Source: Vanilla planifolia
Lineage: Eukaryota > Streptophyta > Magnoliopsida > Asparagales > Orchidaceae
Direction of reading: 5' to 3'
DNA: 64,000 nucleotides
Assembly (NCBI GenBank): GCA_023846275.1
Contig: JAIUJO010000072.1
Coordinates: 1,881,599-1,945,598 of the forward strand
Both the position numbers and the translations under genes were made by a program. Under the pieces are notes generated by a model, which saw nothing but the letters and a program-made list of their open reading frames with translations, had not been told where the DNA came from and ran no database searches. Positions 13,316-28,780 of the stretch are shown here, piece after piece (the first letter of the stretch is position 1; every line of letters begins with the position of its first letter).

Positions 13316-16300
13316 ATCATCAAATTGGTTAAAAATAAAAAATTTCTCCTAAGGAATATGAAAATTTAAAATACTATAGTTCTTAAAAGTATAAAAACAA
13401 GTTTTCAATTTGATAGAGTTTGGAAAGATGAGGCAAATTACATTTGTTTTGTATAGGTTGGACATCAACTAGATTTATTATGAGTTACAAAAGTAAATAA
13501 GCAAAAAATAAAAGTAAATTATTATTTTATTACAAAAAAATTTTTATTAATACCTAAATTAGTTAAATTGATGCAATATAATGTAATCAACGAAATGGAA
13601 ATTAAATATCACAAAAGAGATCTAAGGTTACATTGCAGTATAACCAAATCAAAGTGAAAAACTTGAAGGAATGAGCTAACTTACTTGGGAAACTTGCTCT
13701 CTAGAATACTATAGGGCCTTCTATAACACCCTCGATTATCAAATCACAATGAAACCTAAATGTCTCATAAAACATGCTAAAATTATTAAAAATAAAACAT
13801 TTTAAAAAACGATATTTAATTGGATAGAGCTTTTTTGGACGTACTAAATGATGTTTATTTCTTCATGATCTAGCCTTATTCAAAATTACAATTAATTACC
13901 AAATTAAATAGAAAGTAAAGAATAATAATTTATTTTTTTAATAGAAAGTGAACATATATTAAAGCTAAAAAATGAATTGAAACTATGTAGTACAACAAAA
14001 CGTAAGTAATGTAAAGTCCTCATAAAAAGAGATTCAAAGTTATAGAGTAATAAAACAAAATGAAAACAAAAATAGAGGAGATTTATAAGAAAGTTGAATT
14101 ATGTTTTTCTTAAGAGATGAAGTGTAACATCTACAATTGTTAAATCAAGGGTCAATCAACTTTGTTCATTAAAATTGAAAACAAATTAAAATTTTAAAAT
14201 AAAAGAGAATGTCAAATTGAATTGAGCTTGTTGAGATGAGTTTGATGACATTTGGTTCATTTTGAATACATTTCATTTATTCTTACAAGAAATTACCAAT
14301 GAAAATCATCTTAAATAACAAAAAGTTAGTATTTTATTATTATGCAAATACATATTAAAGCTAAAATTATTTAAATTTAAGTAATATAATATAACCAAGT
14401 AAAAGAGATTTAAAGTTTACTGGAGTTTTGAATTACAATTTCTAGCAATATAGCAAAATCAAAGCAAAAATATTGATGAAATAAGATAAATTGTGTTGAA
14501 AAGAAACATTCCATGATGCTAAAGGGATCGAGTGTAGTATCATTGATCATCAAATAAAGTATGAATCAAAATGACTCTTAAATCTCATAAAATCATGGAA
14601 AATAAAATGTTTAAAAACATTAAAATAAATATTTAATTGAATAGAACTAGTGGCATGAGTGCAATGACATCTCGTTTTACTCAATTGGATCTCTTTTTGG
14701 GTTAATGGAGATTACAAAAGTGAACAATCTTAAATAAGAATAAATATTTTTTTCAATATTAAGTTGATGCATACCAATGCTTAAATAAGATAAATTGAAG
14801 CAATATAATGTAACAAAGTCAAAGCAATGTAATGGTCACATGAGAGAAAAATTAGAGTTTTGTTCAAAATATTGTGTAAAAATGAGATAAACTGTGTAGA
14901 AAAGTTACAATCCAAAATACTAAGAAGACAGAGTGTAATAACCTTGATCATAAAATCAAGTGGGAATGAAATTGTCTCTTCAAGCATCTCACAAGACAAG
15001 AAAATAAATATTTAAAAATGTAAAAATGAATACTAAATAGATAATCAACATCGAGGAGACTCCAATGATATTTTTATCATTTTCATCAAACAACATTTGG
15101 CATTACTACTAAATAATATAATAAATATGCAAATAATAATAATACATTTTTTTGAATAATAAGCATATATATAGTAAAGCTAAAATTAAATAAATTGAAG
15201 TAATGCAATATGACGAAATAAAAGCGAAGTATCGTCACATGAGACAAGAGTAATATTTTCGCATTAATATAACTAAATAAAAATATTTGAACAAATAAGA
15301 TAAAATTTGTAGAAAAATTACATTATGATATAGGAAGGAGATTAAGTGTAACATCCTTGATCATAGAATCATGCTTGAATCAAAATATATCATAAATCAT
15401 AAAACAATTCAAAGGAAATAAGAGACCAAAAAAAATAATAAAAATTTAATTAGATAGAGATCATGGAGATAAGTTTAATAACTTTAATTTCATCTCAGTC
15501 GAACCTCAATTGGAATTACTTTGAATTAGCAAAATAAATAAGTTAAAAATATTTAATTATTATTTTGATTTTAATTAAATATATCTTAATGTTTAAATAA
15601 TAGGGCATTAAGAGTTACATAGTAATGTGACTAAATCAAAGCATAAACTTGGAAGAAATGAGATCAATTGTGTAAGAAAATTGCATTTTAAGATTCTATG
15701 GTGATCAAGTGCAATTTTATCACTTATTATATCAAGTATCAATTGAAATGCATCATAAAAAAGCCAATTGTATTAAAAAAATATTTAAAAGTTTTAAAAT
15801 GATTATTTTATTGATTAGATCTCATCTAGGCAATCCCACTACATTTGTTTCATTTAAATTGATCCTCCTTTGGAATTTTTGCAAATTGCCATAGCATACA
15901 AGAAAATAATATTAATTATTTTTTATTATATAATAAAAATATATTAAATATAAGATTAGTTAAATTAAAGCAAAGTAATATAGGAAAATCAATGTGATTT
16001 AAAGGCCACACTCAATGCGATTTGGAGTTTCAAAACAACATAACAAAATTAAAGATCAATTTTTGAAAAGATAAGACAAATTGCTTAAGAAAGTTACATT
16101 TGAAATGCAAAAAAAAATGGTGGGACATTCTCGATCATTAACTCAACTAAAATTCGAAACATTTCATAAAGTGTGTTGAAAAATATATAGAACAATATTT
16201 GAAAATGTAAAATATGAATGTGTAATTGGATAGAGCTCATCAAGATCAGTATAATATTTTTTTATTCATTTCAATTGTATTTCTTTTGGAATTGTTATGA

Positions 16301-16640
16301 ATTTAAAAATAAAAATTATTATCTTAACATAAAGTAGTCAAATATGTATTAAAAGTTGAAATAAAATAAATTCAAGTTCTATAATGGAACAAAATAAGGG
16401 ACATGTAGAGGTTAAATGAGATGAAATTTATTGTTACGTTGTAATACCACTAATTGAAGGGAAAACATTAATGAAACGAGTTAAATAGTTATGGAAAGAT
16501 GCATTTCAAAAACAAAGGTGATCAAGTATGACTTTCTCAATTGTAAATTCAAGTACGACTCAAAACAAGTTCTAAAGAATGCCAAAATCTTTAGAAACAA
16601 AATATTTACAAGTGTATGAAAAAGAATATTTAGTTTGATA

Positions 16641-16885
16641 GAGCTCATTGAGATGAGTTCAATAATATTTATTTTTTCTTCATTGGACCTCATTTGGTTA
16701 CCTATGAACTAAAAAATTAAGCAAAAACAAATATTATTATATTTCTTTGTATTAAGTGAGTATGTACTAAACTTTAGATGAGATAGAATGAAACAAAGTA
16801 ATATAGCCAAATTACAACAAAGTAATTGTTGCACATGACGAAAGTTATAGTTTCATAGTAATAAAATTTATTGAATTTGTTAGAG
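16641..16885 (+). repeat. Truncated satellite monomer
   Basis: Two agagctc landmarks at 16,641 and 16,883 are only about 242 bp apart. The unit jumps from the second half of the monomer (tttcatagtaataaaat) straight to the segment just before the next landmark (attgaatttgttagagctc). The part that should carry gttgcattccaag, the gatcgag dyad and the A-rich tail is missing. This is an internal deletion of about 170 bp. Confidence 0.7.
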
Positions 16886-18690
16886 CTCGTTAAAAAGAGT
16901 CCAATAACTTTAGTTTATCTTGATTTAACCTCGTTTGGAATTTCTACAAATTATCACAGTATATGATCAAAAGTAATAATTAAAATTATTTTTTAACATT
17001 ATGTAAATATATATATTCAAAATTAATGGACATAAATTCAAGCAATATAACATCACCAAATAAAAAATTTGTAGAGGTCATATTAGAGAAGATTTAGAGC
17101 TCTATAGTCATATAACCAAATTAAGGCAAAACCTTTAAGGAATTAGTATAAACTATTGAAAAAAATTTTGTTTGAAAATACTAAGAAGATTGAGAGTAAT
17201 ATCATTAATAATTAAGTCAAGTCAAACTAGAAATGTCAAATATAGTGAGCCAAAACTTTAGTAAAGTAAATACTTTGAAATGTAAAAGTTACTGTTTAAT
17301 TGGATAGAGCTCTTCTAGACAAGTCCAACCACATTTTTGTTTTCTCAATAAGATCTCATTCTAAATTATTTCCAATTAACAAATTAAATTGTTATAAATA
17401 ATAATAAATTATTACTTTAAATTTAAGAAGATATATTAATATTGAATTGAGATAAGTTGAAGTAATATAATATTTCAAAATCAAAGTGATACAATGGTCA
17501 CATGAGTTGTAATTTAGAACTTCATTGTGATGTAAGAAAATTGAAGCGAAAACTTTAAAAAAAATGAAATGAAATTTGCAATATTGCATTCCCAGATATT
17601 ATGTAGATTGAGCATAAAACATCAATATTAAATTATTTTATGAATCAAAAGGACTTGTAAAATGTGCCTAAGTCTAAAAATACATCTTAAAATATGAAAA
17701 TAAATCATTAATTGGATAAAGCTCATTGAGTTTAGTCCAACAAAATTTGTTTCTCTTGATGAAATCAAACTTTATTTGAAAGTACTACGAAAAACAAAAC
17801 TAAATAAACTTAAATAATAATAAACTATTATTTTAATATTAACATAATATACATTAAAAGTACAATGAGATAAACTAAGGAAATCTGATGTAGGTAATTT
17901 GGAGCATTTTAATGGTCATATGACACGAGATATAGCGCGACATAGTTATCTAGCCATATTAAAGCAAAACATTTAATCAAATGAGATAAATTAAATAAAA
18001 AATTATAGTTCAAAATACTAACAATAATAAATTATATTTAATTAGATAGTGCTCATAATGATGGCTCCATTAGTTGTCATGTCTTAATTAGTTGTTATTT
18101 AGAAATATTTTGAGTTATTAAGGTAATTTTGAATAAATAATAATCAATTATTATTTTAGAATTAACTAATATAAATATTAGAGAAAAAAATAGGATACAT
18201 TAAAGCATTATAATATAATCAAATCAAAGCAATAAATGGCTGACAGGAGCATAGATTTAGAATTACAAAGTAATACGGCCAAATAAAAGCAAAAAATTTG
18301 AAAAAAAGGAGACCAATTATATGCAAAAATTGCATTATAATATTATGAGAAGATCAATTATAACACCACTAATCATTAAATTTTGTTCATAAAAGTACCT
18401 CATAAAGAATACCAAAACACTTGAAAAACTATTTAAAAAAATGAATATGCATGAATAGTGCATCCTCAATATAAAATTATTTATAAATAAAATGTTTCTT
18501 AAAGCTTGTCAAACTTTAAAAACTTAAAATATTTAAAAATATAAAAAGGAATATTTTATTTTATAGAGCTTGTCCAAGCATGTCTAGTGATGATTATTTG
18601 ATGACGATTATAAAAATGAATAAGAATAATTATAAAAATATATATTAATATAATGCAAATTTATATCATGGTTGAAATGCGATAAAACAA

Positions 18691-19715
18691 AAAACTTTAA
18701 TATACCTAACTCGAAGTGATGAAAAGGCCATACGATAGAAGAATTAGAGTTTCATGGTAATATGGCAAAATCAAAGCAAAATATTTGAAGTAAAGAGATA
18801 AATTGTTTGAGAAAGCTACAATTCAAGACACTGAAGAGATCATTAACTTTCTTGATCATCAAATATGATATGAATCAGATATTATGTAAAGCAAGCTAAA
18901 TTTCAAAGCTTATTTAAAAATATAATAAAAATATTTAATTTATTGGAGTTCTTTGAGATGTTTCAAATGATATTTATTTTATCTTGATCAATTGTCTTTT
19001 GAAATTATAATGAATTATCAAAGTAAAAAAGCATAAGTAGTACAACATTATTATTTTTAATATTTAGTAAATATTTGTTAAAGATGAAATGAGATAAATT
19101 GAAACAATATTATATAATGAATTAAGGCAATGTAATGCTCACACAAGGGAAACATTAGAGCTACAAATATATAAATAAACTAAAACAAAACATTTGAATT
19201 AACAAGAAAATTACGAAAGAAAGTTAATTCCAAGACATTTAGAAGATCCAATATAACATTCTCAATTGACAAATCATGTATGAATTGATCAAATCTCATT
19301 TGGAATAACCTTGAATTACCAAGATAAGTATAAACAATAATAAGTTATTATTTTAATAATAAGTAACAGATATTAAAGGAGAAGTGAGATAAATTTATGA
19401 AGTATAACAAAAGACAAACATTGCGATGTAGATGTCACATAAGGGGAGATTTAGAGTAATGAGTAATATAACCAAATCAAAGAAAAATATTTTAAGAAAT
19501 AAAATAATTTTTGCATGAAGGTTGTATTCCAAGATACAAAGAAGATATATTATAGCACTCTCAATCATCAAATTAGGTATAAATTCAAATAATTCATAAG
19601 GCATAAAAACACCCTCAAAAATATCTTTAAAAATAAATAACAAATATTTAGTATGATAGAGCTCATTAGGTCAAGTAAAATAAAGTTTGCTTTGAGTTTG
19701 TTGGGTCTCATTTCT
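18691..19715 (+). repeat. Dispersed satellite segment, copy B
   Basis: Counterpart of 4,529-5,500. It shares ggccatacgatag, agcaagctaaatttc, gagttctttgagatg, the deletion junction gtatgaattgatcaaatctc (from 19,278), agtaatgagtaata, and the closing gtttgctttgagtttg. The offset is 14,161-14,164 bp in the left and middle parts and 14,220 bp at the right end, because copy A has lost a short stretch. The shared deletion junction is the strongest sign of common descent. Confidence 0.75.
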
Positions 19716-20045
19716 CTTTTGTAAATAGAAATTAATGTGAATGACAAAAGTGAATAATCATAAAAAATAATAAATTAATATTTTCATATTCAATAAATAT
19801 ATATATTAAAGCTAACAAAATGTATATCGAGGAAATTTATAACAAGAAAATTAGTATAATTTAAATATCCCATAAAAGAAGATTTGGTCCTTCAAAGTAA
19901 TGCAACCAAAATCAATGCAAAGCATTTAAAGAATGTATAAGTTGTTACATTCTAGAATTTTGAGGAGATTAAGTGTAACGTCCTCAATCATCAAATATGA
20001 TAGAAATAAAATATTTCATAAAGTGTGTAGGAACTAGATAAAATG

Positions 20046-20072
20046 ATATATATATATAATATATATATATAA
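20046..20072. repeat. AT dinucleotide microsatellite
   Basis: A nearly pure run of alternating A and T with one interruption. It replaces the position just before the agagctc landmark of a monomer, where the A-rich tail normally sits. Confidence 0.9.
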
Positions 20073-23000
20073 CTTTTTGACATGAGTACAATGACATTTA
20101 ATTCACCTAAATTGAAATTCATTAGGAGTAATAGGGAATTGCCAAGGTGAAAAAGGAAAAATAGGCTAAAATTATTTTTTTTAATAATTTACAAATATAT
20201 ATTAAAATTGAATGAGATAAATTAAAATAATAAAATATTAACATATCAAAGTGATGTGAATGTCACATAATAAGTGATTTATAGTAACATAGTAAAATTT
20301 CCAAAAAATAGAAAATGATTTTAGGAATTAAGATAAATTATGCAAGAAACCTAAATTTTAAGATACTAAAGAGATCAACTATGACATCCTTAATCAACTA
20401 ATAAGGAAAAAAATCAAATTGACTTAAAAATGGCATAACCAAAGAAAATAAAAATATTTAGAAATATAAAAATGAATATCTAGATTGGATAGAGCTCATT
20501 AAGATACGTCATTTTGATGTTTATTTTAGCCCCATCAGATCTAGATAAGAATTACTAGAAATTATCAAATTTAATAAACATAATTAATTAATCATTTGCT
20601 ATTTTTAATATTAAGTAAATATATAATAAATTTTAAAATAATATAAATTAAAGTAATGTAACATAACTAAACCATAATGATGTATGCGCCACTTGAGCAA
20701 AGCACTAGTGTTTAATAGTAATATAACAAAATCAGAGGAATAAATTTGAAGAAATCACATAAATTGTTGAGAAAGTTGCATTCCAATAGATTAAGGCAGT
20801 TTAGTGTAACATCCTTGCATGTGAAATAATGTATGAATCATAATATCTCATAAAAGTTTTAAAATAATAAAACAAATTTAATTTTAAAAGTACAAAAATG
20901 AATATTTATTTACATAGACCATGTCAAGACTAGCCCAATTAAATTTGTCTTGCGTTGTTATGACATTGATTGGAATACTTAAGAATTGCTAATTTAAATA
21001 ATAAAATAAAAAGAAATGAATTTGAAGAAATGACATATTTGCTTTTACAAAGTTGTATTCCAAGATACTGAGATAATAGAATGTAAGACTCACTAGTATC
21101 AATTTGGGTACAAATCAAAATTTCTTGTAAAGCCTATAAACACCTATGAAAAAAAATATTTAATTACACAAGCGTCACTAAGATGAGGATAACAATGTTT
21201 TTCATGAATCTATCAGACCTTGTTACAAAATTACTAAAACATAAACAAATGATAAACTATTTTTTTAATATTAAGTAAATATATATTAGAGTTAAAATAA
21301 TATCATTTGAATTAATATAATATAACCAAATCAAGGAGATGTAAAGGTCAGACGAGAGCAGAAATAGACTTTCATGGCATATAATCAATTCATAATGAAA
21401 AGTTCAATTAAGTAAGAGAAATTTTATGGGATGGTTTAATTCCAAGATACTAAAGAGGATATGTGTAAGATCCATGACAAAAAATCAAGTACAAACCAAA
21501 ATATATCGTAAAGCATGCCAAAAATAAAAAATGTTATTTAATAATATCAAAATTAACATGTAATTAGCTAGTGCTCACATAGATAAGTCCAATGGTGTTT
21601 GTTTTGCCCCAATTTGACTTCATTAAACTTACCACTAATTAACAAATAAATAGGAAAACATTATAAAATATTATAATTATAAAATAAAATAAATACATAA
21701 TATAATTAAATAAAATAAATTGATGAAATTAAATATACAAAATTCGAAGTTATGTAAAGACACATGAGAAAAAAATTATAATTTCAATATAAGATAACTA
21801 AATTAAAGAAAAACTTTCTATAAATGATATAAATTATGTGGGGAAGCTACATTGCATGATATTATGGAGATTGGTTGGGGCATCCTTGATTATCAAATTA
21901 GGTATGAATAAAAAATATTGAAAAATATGAAATTAAGTATTTAATTGTATACAGCTCATCGAGATGGGTTTATTGGCATTTTCATTGTTTTGATGAGATC
22001 TTATTTTAAATAACTACAATTTGAAAAATTACATATGTAAAGATAATAACAAAATATTATAATAATTTTAATCCAATATATATTAAAGCATAAATGAAAT
22101 AAGTTTATGAAATATAATATAATGAATCAAGGTAACACAAACATCATGTGAGAGAAGACTTATAGTTAATAAGTAATATGTTAAAATTTAATTAAAAAAT
22201 TTGAAAAAATGACAAAACATTATATAATAAGTTTGTATTCCAAGGTTCTAAGAAGATTACATGTGACATCCTCGATCATCAATTCATGTACAAATAGAGA
22301 AGCCTCGTAAAGCATGTCGCAACCTTTAAAATTAAAATATTTAAAAACTTCAAAATTCATTTTTAATTGGATAATGCTAGTAATGTCAACTACAACGACA
22401 TTTGTTTCAATTCCATCAATCCTCTTTTAGAATTATTGAAAATTATAGGATTAAGTAAACATAAAAAGTAATAAATTATTTTTTTCACATTCAGTATGCA
22501 TTGTTAAAAGATATAATGAGTTAAATTGAGGTAATATAATATTACCAAAAGGGAGATGTAACATTACATGATAAGTAAATTAGAGTTTCACAAAAATACA
22601 ACATAATCAAAGTAAAAATATTTTAGGAAATATGACAAATTGTGTAGAGATGGAAGGTAACATTCTCAATAGTTAAATCAGGTATGAATTAAAATGATAT
22701 ATAAAGAATGTAAAAATCTGAGAAAATAAAATGTTTATAAATGTAAAAGTAATGATTTATAGGATGAAGGTCATCCAAATGAGTCAAAAGAGATTTATTT
22801 CATCTTAATCAGACCTTTTTTAGCAATACTAAAAATTCCAAAATTAAATAAATACACAAATGTATTAAATTATTATTTTAAAGTAAAGTAAAAATATAAT
22901 AAGACTAAAAAGGATAAATGGAAGCAATTTAATTTGTTTAATTCTAAGATATATGATGGACACTTGAAAGAACAAAAATAGTTTCATGATAATACATCCA

Positions 23001-26000
23001 AATCAAAGGAAATATTCATAAAAATGATATAAATAATATTATAAGGCTCCATTCCAAGGTACTCTAAAGATTGAATGTGAGATCCTTAGTCATAAATTTT
23101 TTTGTGAATTGAAATAACTCATAAAATATTTAAAATTCTATAATAATAATGTTTTGATAATTGTGAAATGGAAACTTTAATTGAATAAAGCTCACTAAGA
23201 TGACTTCGATGTTATTTGTTTCATCTCAATCAAACCTTGTTTGGCTTTACAATGAATTGAGAAAGTAAAAAAAAGCATAAGTAATAAAAAATTATGTTTT
23301 TTAAATTAATTAAACAAATATTAACATTGGAAGCAGATAAATGAAAGTAATGTAACATAACTAAATAAAGCACATTTAAAGTTCATATGAGATAGGATTT
23401 AGAGTTACATAGTAATAGAACCAAATCAAACTAAAAATATTGAGCAACGAAGATGAACTATGAAGGAAAATTATATTCCAAGATACCAAAGAAGAGATAA
23501 TTTGTAACATTCTCAATCACCAAATCCAAATACAAAGCAAAATATCTTCTACAACATGTAAAAGCTATAGAAAAAATATTTTAAATTATAAAATAAATAT
23601 TTATTTTATTGCATAAAACACATCAAAATGAGTAAAACTATATTTGACTGGTCTCAATCGAAGGTTTTTTAGTGTAAATACAAATTACCAAGAATTACCT
23701 ATACAAATAATAAAAATGCATTGTTTTTTAATTATGAAAATGTATATTAAAGTTGAAATGAGACAAATTGAAGTAATATACTATAACTAATAATTGCAAT
23801 TCAAAGTCCAATTGAGAAGACATTTAGAGTTAATAAGCAATATAACAAAAACAAAGCAAAAAAGTTTAAAATGTGATAAATTACGTAAGAAAGTTACATT
23901 CTAAGATTCTAACATGATTGTGTGTTATATTCTTGGATATCAAATTAGGTGCATGTAAAAATGTCATGGAAAGTGTACTAATAATTTAGAAAATAAAATA
24001 TTTAAAAATATTAAATTAAATTTTTAATTGGATAGAGCTCGTTGACATGACTACACTGACATTTGTTTTTTCTCCATTACACCTTTTTTTGAATTATTAT
24101 GAATTACAAAATTAATGAAACTTAAATAATAATAAATTATTAATTTAATATTTGGAAAAATAATATGAAAGAAAAAATAAGTTAAATTAGAAAATATATT
24201 ATAACAAAATCAAAACAATGCGAGGGTCATAATAGAAGAGAATTAGTGTTTCATAATAACATAACAAAATTAATGTAAAAAATTTAAGAAAAGAGATATA
24301 TTATAAGAGAAAGGAAGATTCTAAGATAATGACTTGAGCGAGTGCAACATTCTCGTTCATCAAATCAGGTAAAAATAAAAATTATCACATAAAGAGTATC
24401 GAAACCTTAGAAAGTAAAATATTTAAAAGTATACAAAGTTATATTTAGTTAGAGGTTACTCATCCATATGAGTCCAATGACATCTCTATCATCTTAATCA
24501 AGCAATGTTTGGAATTACTAAGAATTATCAAGTTAAATAGGAAAAAATATAATAAAGTATTATTTTAATATTAGTCATATATATAATAAGACTTAAATGA
24601 GATAAATTTAAGAAACTTAATATACCTAAATTAAACAATGTAATTGTTTGGAAAAAGAAGAATTATTGTTTCAATGTAATATAACCATGTTACAGCATAA
24701 CTTTTTAAAAAATGAGACAAATAATAAGGGAAATCCACACTTCCAAAAGCTAAGTTGATCAAGATAATTTTCTAAATCATCGAATCTAGTATGAATCAAA
24801 TTATCTTTAAAAGCATGCAAAAAATAACAAAAACAGATTTAAAAAATAAAAAAATTAAATATTTAATATGATAAAGCTTCTCAAATTTTTTTAAGGACAT
24901 TTATTTTAACTCGACCAAACCTCATTTTGAGTTATTGGGAATTATAAAAGTAAATATGAGTGAATAATAAAAAATTATATTTTAACTATTAAGTAAATAA
25001 TTTGGAAAGCTAAAATCTATAAAATTAAAGCAATGTCATATAACAAAATTAATACAATTTCAATGTCATTGAGAAGGATACTAAGAGTTGTATAATAATA
25101 TAACCAAACCAATGTGGAAAATTTGAGGTTATGAGATAGGTTTTATAATAAAGTTATTTTGTGAGATAGAAATAAGGTTGGGTGCAACATCATTAAACAT
25201 TTAATATAACATAAATAAAAAATATTATAAAATAGGCCAAAACTATATAAAAGTAAATATTAAACAAAATTGTAAAAATTAATATTTAATTATATAAACC
25301 TCATTGAGACATGTCCAAGGACATTTGCTCGAACACAATTAAACCTTATTCACAATAACTATGAATTACCCAGGTTAGTAAGCAAAAATATTCACGAATT
25401 ATAATGTGAGATTGTAAGAAAATTTATATTCATAGAGAAACAAGATTTGTTGAAAAATATAATATAACAAAATAAAAGCAATTTAAGGGATACACGAGAG
25501 GAAAGTTTGACCTTAAATAGTAATATGACATAGTAAAAGAAAATTTTTTAAAGAAATAGGATAAATTATATTAGAAAGTTTAATTAAAGCAATGAAATAT
25601 AATCAAAAAAATAACATGTAAAGGATACTTTAGAAGAGATTTAGAGTTGCATAGTTATTCAACCAAATCAAAGTAAAAAATTTAAAGAGCTAAGGTAAAT
25701 TATATAAGAAAGTTGCATTCCAAGACATTAAAGAGATTGAGTGTGACATACTTGATCATTAATCAGGTGCAAATAAAAATATCTCATAAAGTAAGAAAAC
25801 ATTTTATAAAACAAAATATTAAAGATATATATACAAATGTATATTTCGTTATATAGAGCTCATGAGGGCAAATCGAATAGCCATTATTTAGACTCCATCA
25901 GAATACATTTGGAATGACTATGAACTTTTAAGTTAAATAAGAATAAATAATCATAACGTATTATTTTAATAACAAATAAATATAAATATTGAATGAAATA

Positions 26001-28678
26001 AATTTAAGAAATGTAGTTTAACCAAACCAAAGCATTGTAAAGGGCACACAAGAGAAGATTTGGAGTTACATAGACATTTAACCTAATAAAAGGAAAAATA
26101 TTAGAAAAATTAGATAAATTTTATAGGAATGTTGCAATTGAATATACTGAGGTAGTTGAGTCTTACATAATCATTCATCAAATAAGGTATAAATTGAATT
26201 ATCACATAATTAATATCAAAACTATAATATATAAAGTGATCTTAAGCAATATATTAAAATAAAATATTTAATTAGATATAGAAATAAAAAAGTCTAATGA
26301 CATTTATGTCATCTCAATTGGGCCACATTTTAGAAAAATATTTATTACAAAAATAAATAATAAAAAATAATAAAAAACTATAATTTTAAAATTAAAAAAA
26401 TATTATATTTATGTTAAGGACACATAATAGGACATTCAGAGTTTATATGTAATATAATCCAATCAAAAGAAAAATAAGATAGTGTGTTGCATCATAGGTA
26501 ATCAAATTAAGTGCAAATCAAAATGGCTTACAAAGTGTGTGAACAACTTATACAGTAAATTATTTAAAAATATAAAAATAAATATTGGATAAAGTCATCA
26601 AGAGAATTCAAATGAAGTTTTTTCATTTCTATCTTACCCCATTTGGATTAATTAAGTTTTACAAAGAAAATTAAAAATAAAAAATAATAACTATTATTAA
26701 AATATTTTGTAAATAAATTTTAGATAATAAAAGAAATAAATTAAACAATAAAATGTAACCAAATAGAAGAGTTGTAAATGTCACATGAGAGTAGAAGTAG
26801 AGTTTCATAACAATAAAACCAATTTAGAGAAAAATCATTTGTTGAAATGAGATTAATTATTTGAGGGTTAGAATTTCGATCTATTTTTTTCATCTAAATG
26901 AAGCCTCCTTTTAAATTCCTATGATTTGTGAAAAAAGGCATACATGGTAATAAGTTATAATTTTAATGTTCTGTAAATATATAAGTAAATTTACTTGATA
27001 TAAATTGAAAGAATATTATTACCAATTTCAATTACAAGCAATAGTCTCATAAGAGAAGAATTGGAGTGTCATCATAACATACACTAACAAAGAAATATAT
27101 GTAAAGATGAAATAAATAAATTATATCAAAAAGCTGCATTGCGTTAAACTTTGGAGATTGAGTGTAACATCATCGATTGCCAAATTATGTTAGAAAAGGA
27201 ATGTCATAGAGCATTGGAAAATCTTTGAAAATTAAACATTTAAAATCTATTGAATTAACTTTTTAATTAGATAGAGCTTGTCGAGATAGCAAAAAGAAAT
27301 TTTGTTTCATCTCATTCAGACATCATTTCGAATTACTACAATTCAAAAAGTAAATAGGCATAAATAATAATAAATTTTTATTTTAATATTAATTAAATGT
27401 TAAAGCCAAAAAAAGACAAATTGAAATAATTTAATATCACAATCAAACACTTGTAATAGTCACATGAGTGGAGATTTAGAATTACATAGTAATATAACCA
27501 AATCAAAGTGAAAGCCTTGAAAAAATTAGATAAATTATAAGGTAAAGATGCATTCCAAGAAACAAAGAAGAGTAAGTGTAACATTCTCATTTGTGAAATT
27601 ATGTGCAAACAAAAATATCATGTGTGGAATACAAAAAGCCCAATTAAAATATTTAAAAATATAAATCTAAAATTTAATTGGATATCATATGTTAGGTCGT
27701 GTCCAACAACATTGTTTTCATCTCAAGCAAATATCATTTTCAATTACTATGAACTACGAAAGTAAATAAGCATAAAAAATAATAATTTATTACTTTTATG
27801 TTAAATAAACAAATATTACAATTGAAATGAGATGAATTGAAGCAATGCAACATAACCAAATCAAAATCATTTAATGGTCACACTTAAGGACATTTAAAGT
27901 GATAATATAATATATAAAAATCAATGCAAAAAGTTTGAGGAAATAACATAAATTATTTTGGAAAGTTTCATTGCAAATTACTAAGAAGACGTCCTCAATC
28001 GTCAAATAGAGAACAAATCATGTAATTAAACATAAATTACAATATATTATAATTTTCATATTAGGTAAATATATATAAAAACTAAAATAAGATAAATTCA
28101 TGTAATGTTTTTGTCCAAATGAAAACAATATAATTGTCACATGAGTGTAGAATTAGAGTTTCATAGTAATATAACCAAATCAAATGAAAAATTTTGATGA
28201 ATTTAGATTAATTGTAATGAAAAGTTTTATTCCAAGATAATAAGGAGATTGTGTATAATATTTTTGATCATCAAATCATATATGAAATAAAATGACCAAA
28301 ATAGAATGCATAAATCCTAGAAAATAAAATGTTTAAGACTATAAAAAGTAATATTTAATTCAACGTAGATCACAAAAACAAACCCAACAACATTTGTTAT
28401 GTCTAATTTCGACCTTATCTAGAATTATTGTGAATTATAATATAAATAGGAATACATAATAATTAAGTTTATCATAATATTATGTAAATATATGGTACCA
28501 TTTAAATGATTAAAATTGAAGCAAATCAATATCCATAATTTATAGTGATGTAAAGGTCACATATAGGAAGAATAATAGTTTTATAGCAATATAACCAAAT
28601 TAAAGAAAACACTTTTAGAAATAAGATAAAATTTATAGGAAAGCTGTCTACCAAGAAGCTATGGAGACTATAAAAAAT

Positions 28679-28780
28679 CATGGACATTATTTCAAAAAAG
28701 ATGGTTATGATGATGTTTCTTTCAACACCATGGACACTATTTCTAAAATGATTGTTATGATGATATTTGTTTCAACACCA
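28679..28780 (+). repeat. 50-bp local tandem duplication
   Basis: Two adjacent copies begin with catggacattat (28,679) and catggacactat (28,729) and run through ggttatgatgat/tgttatgatgat to tttcaacac. The period is exactly 50 bp with a few mismatches. A third start (caatgaaatt, 28,779) follows. The element lies inside a satellite monomer, in the segment that normally reads ccaatgacatttgtttcatc. It is independent of the roughly 410 bp period. Confidence 0.85.
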
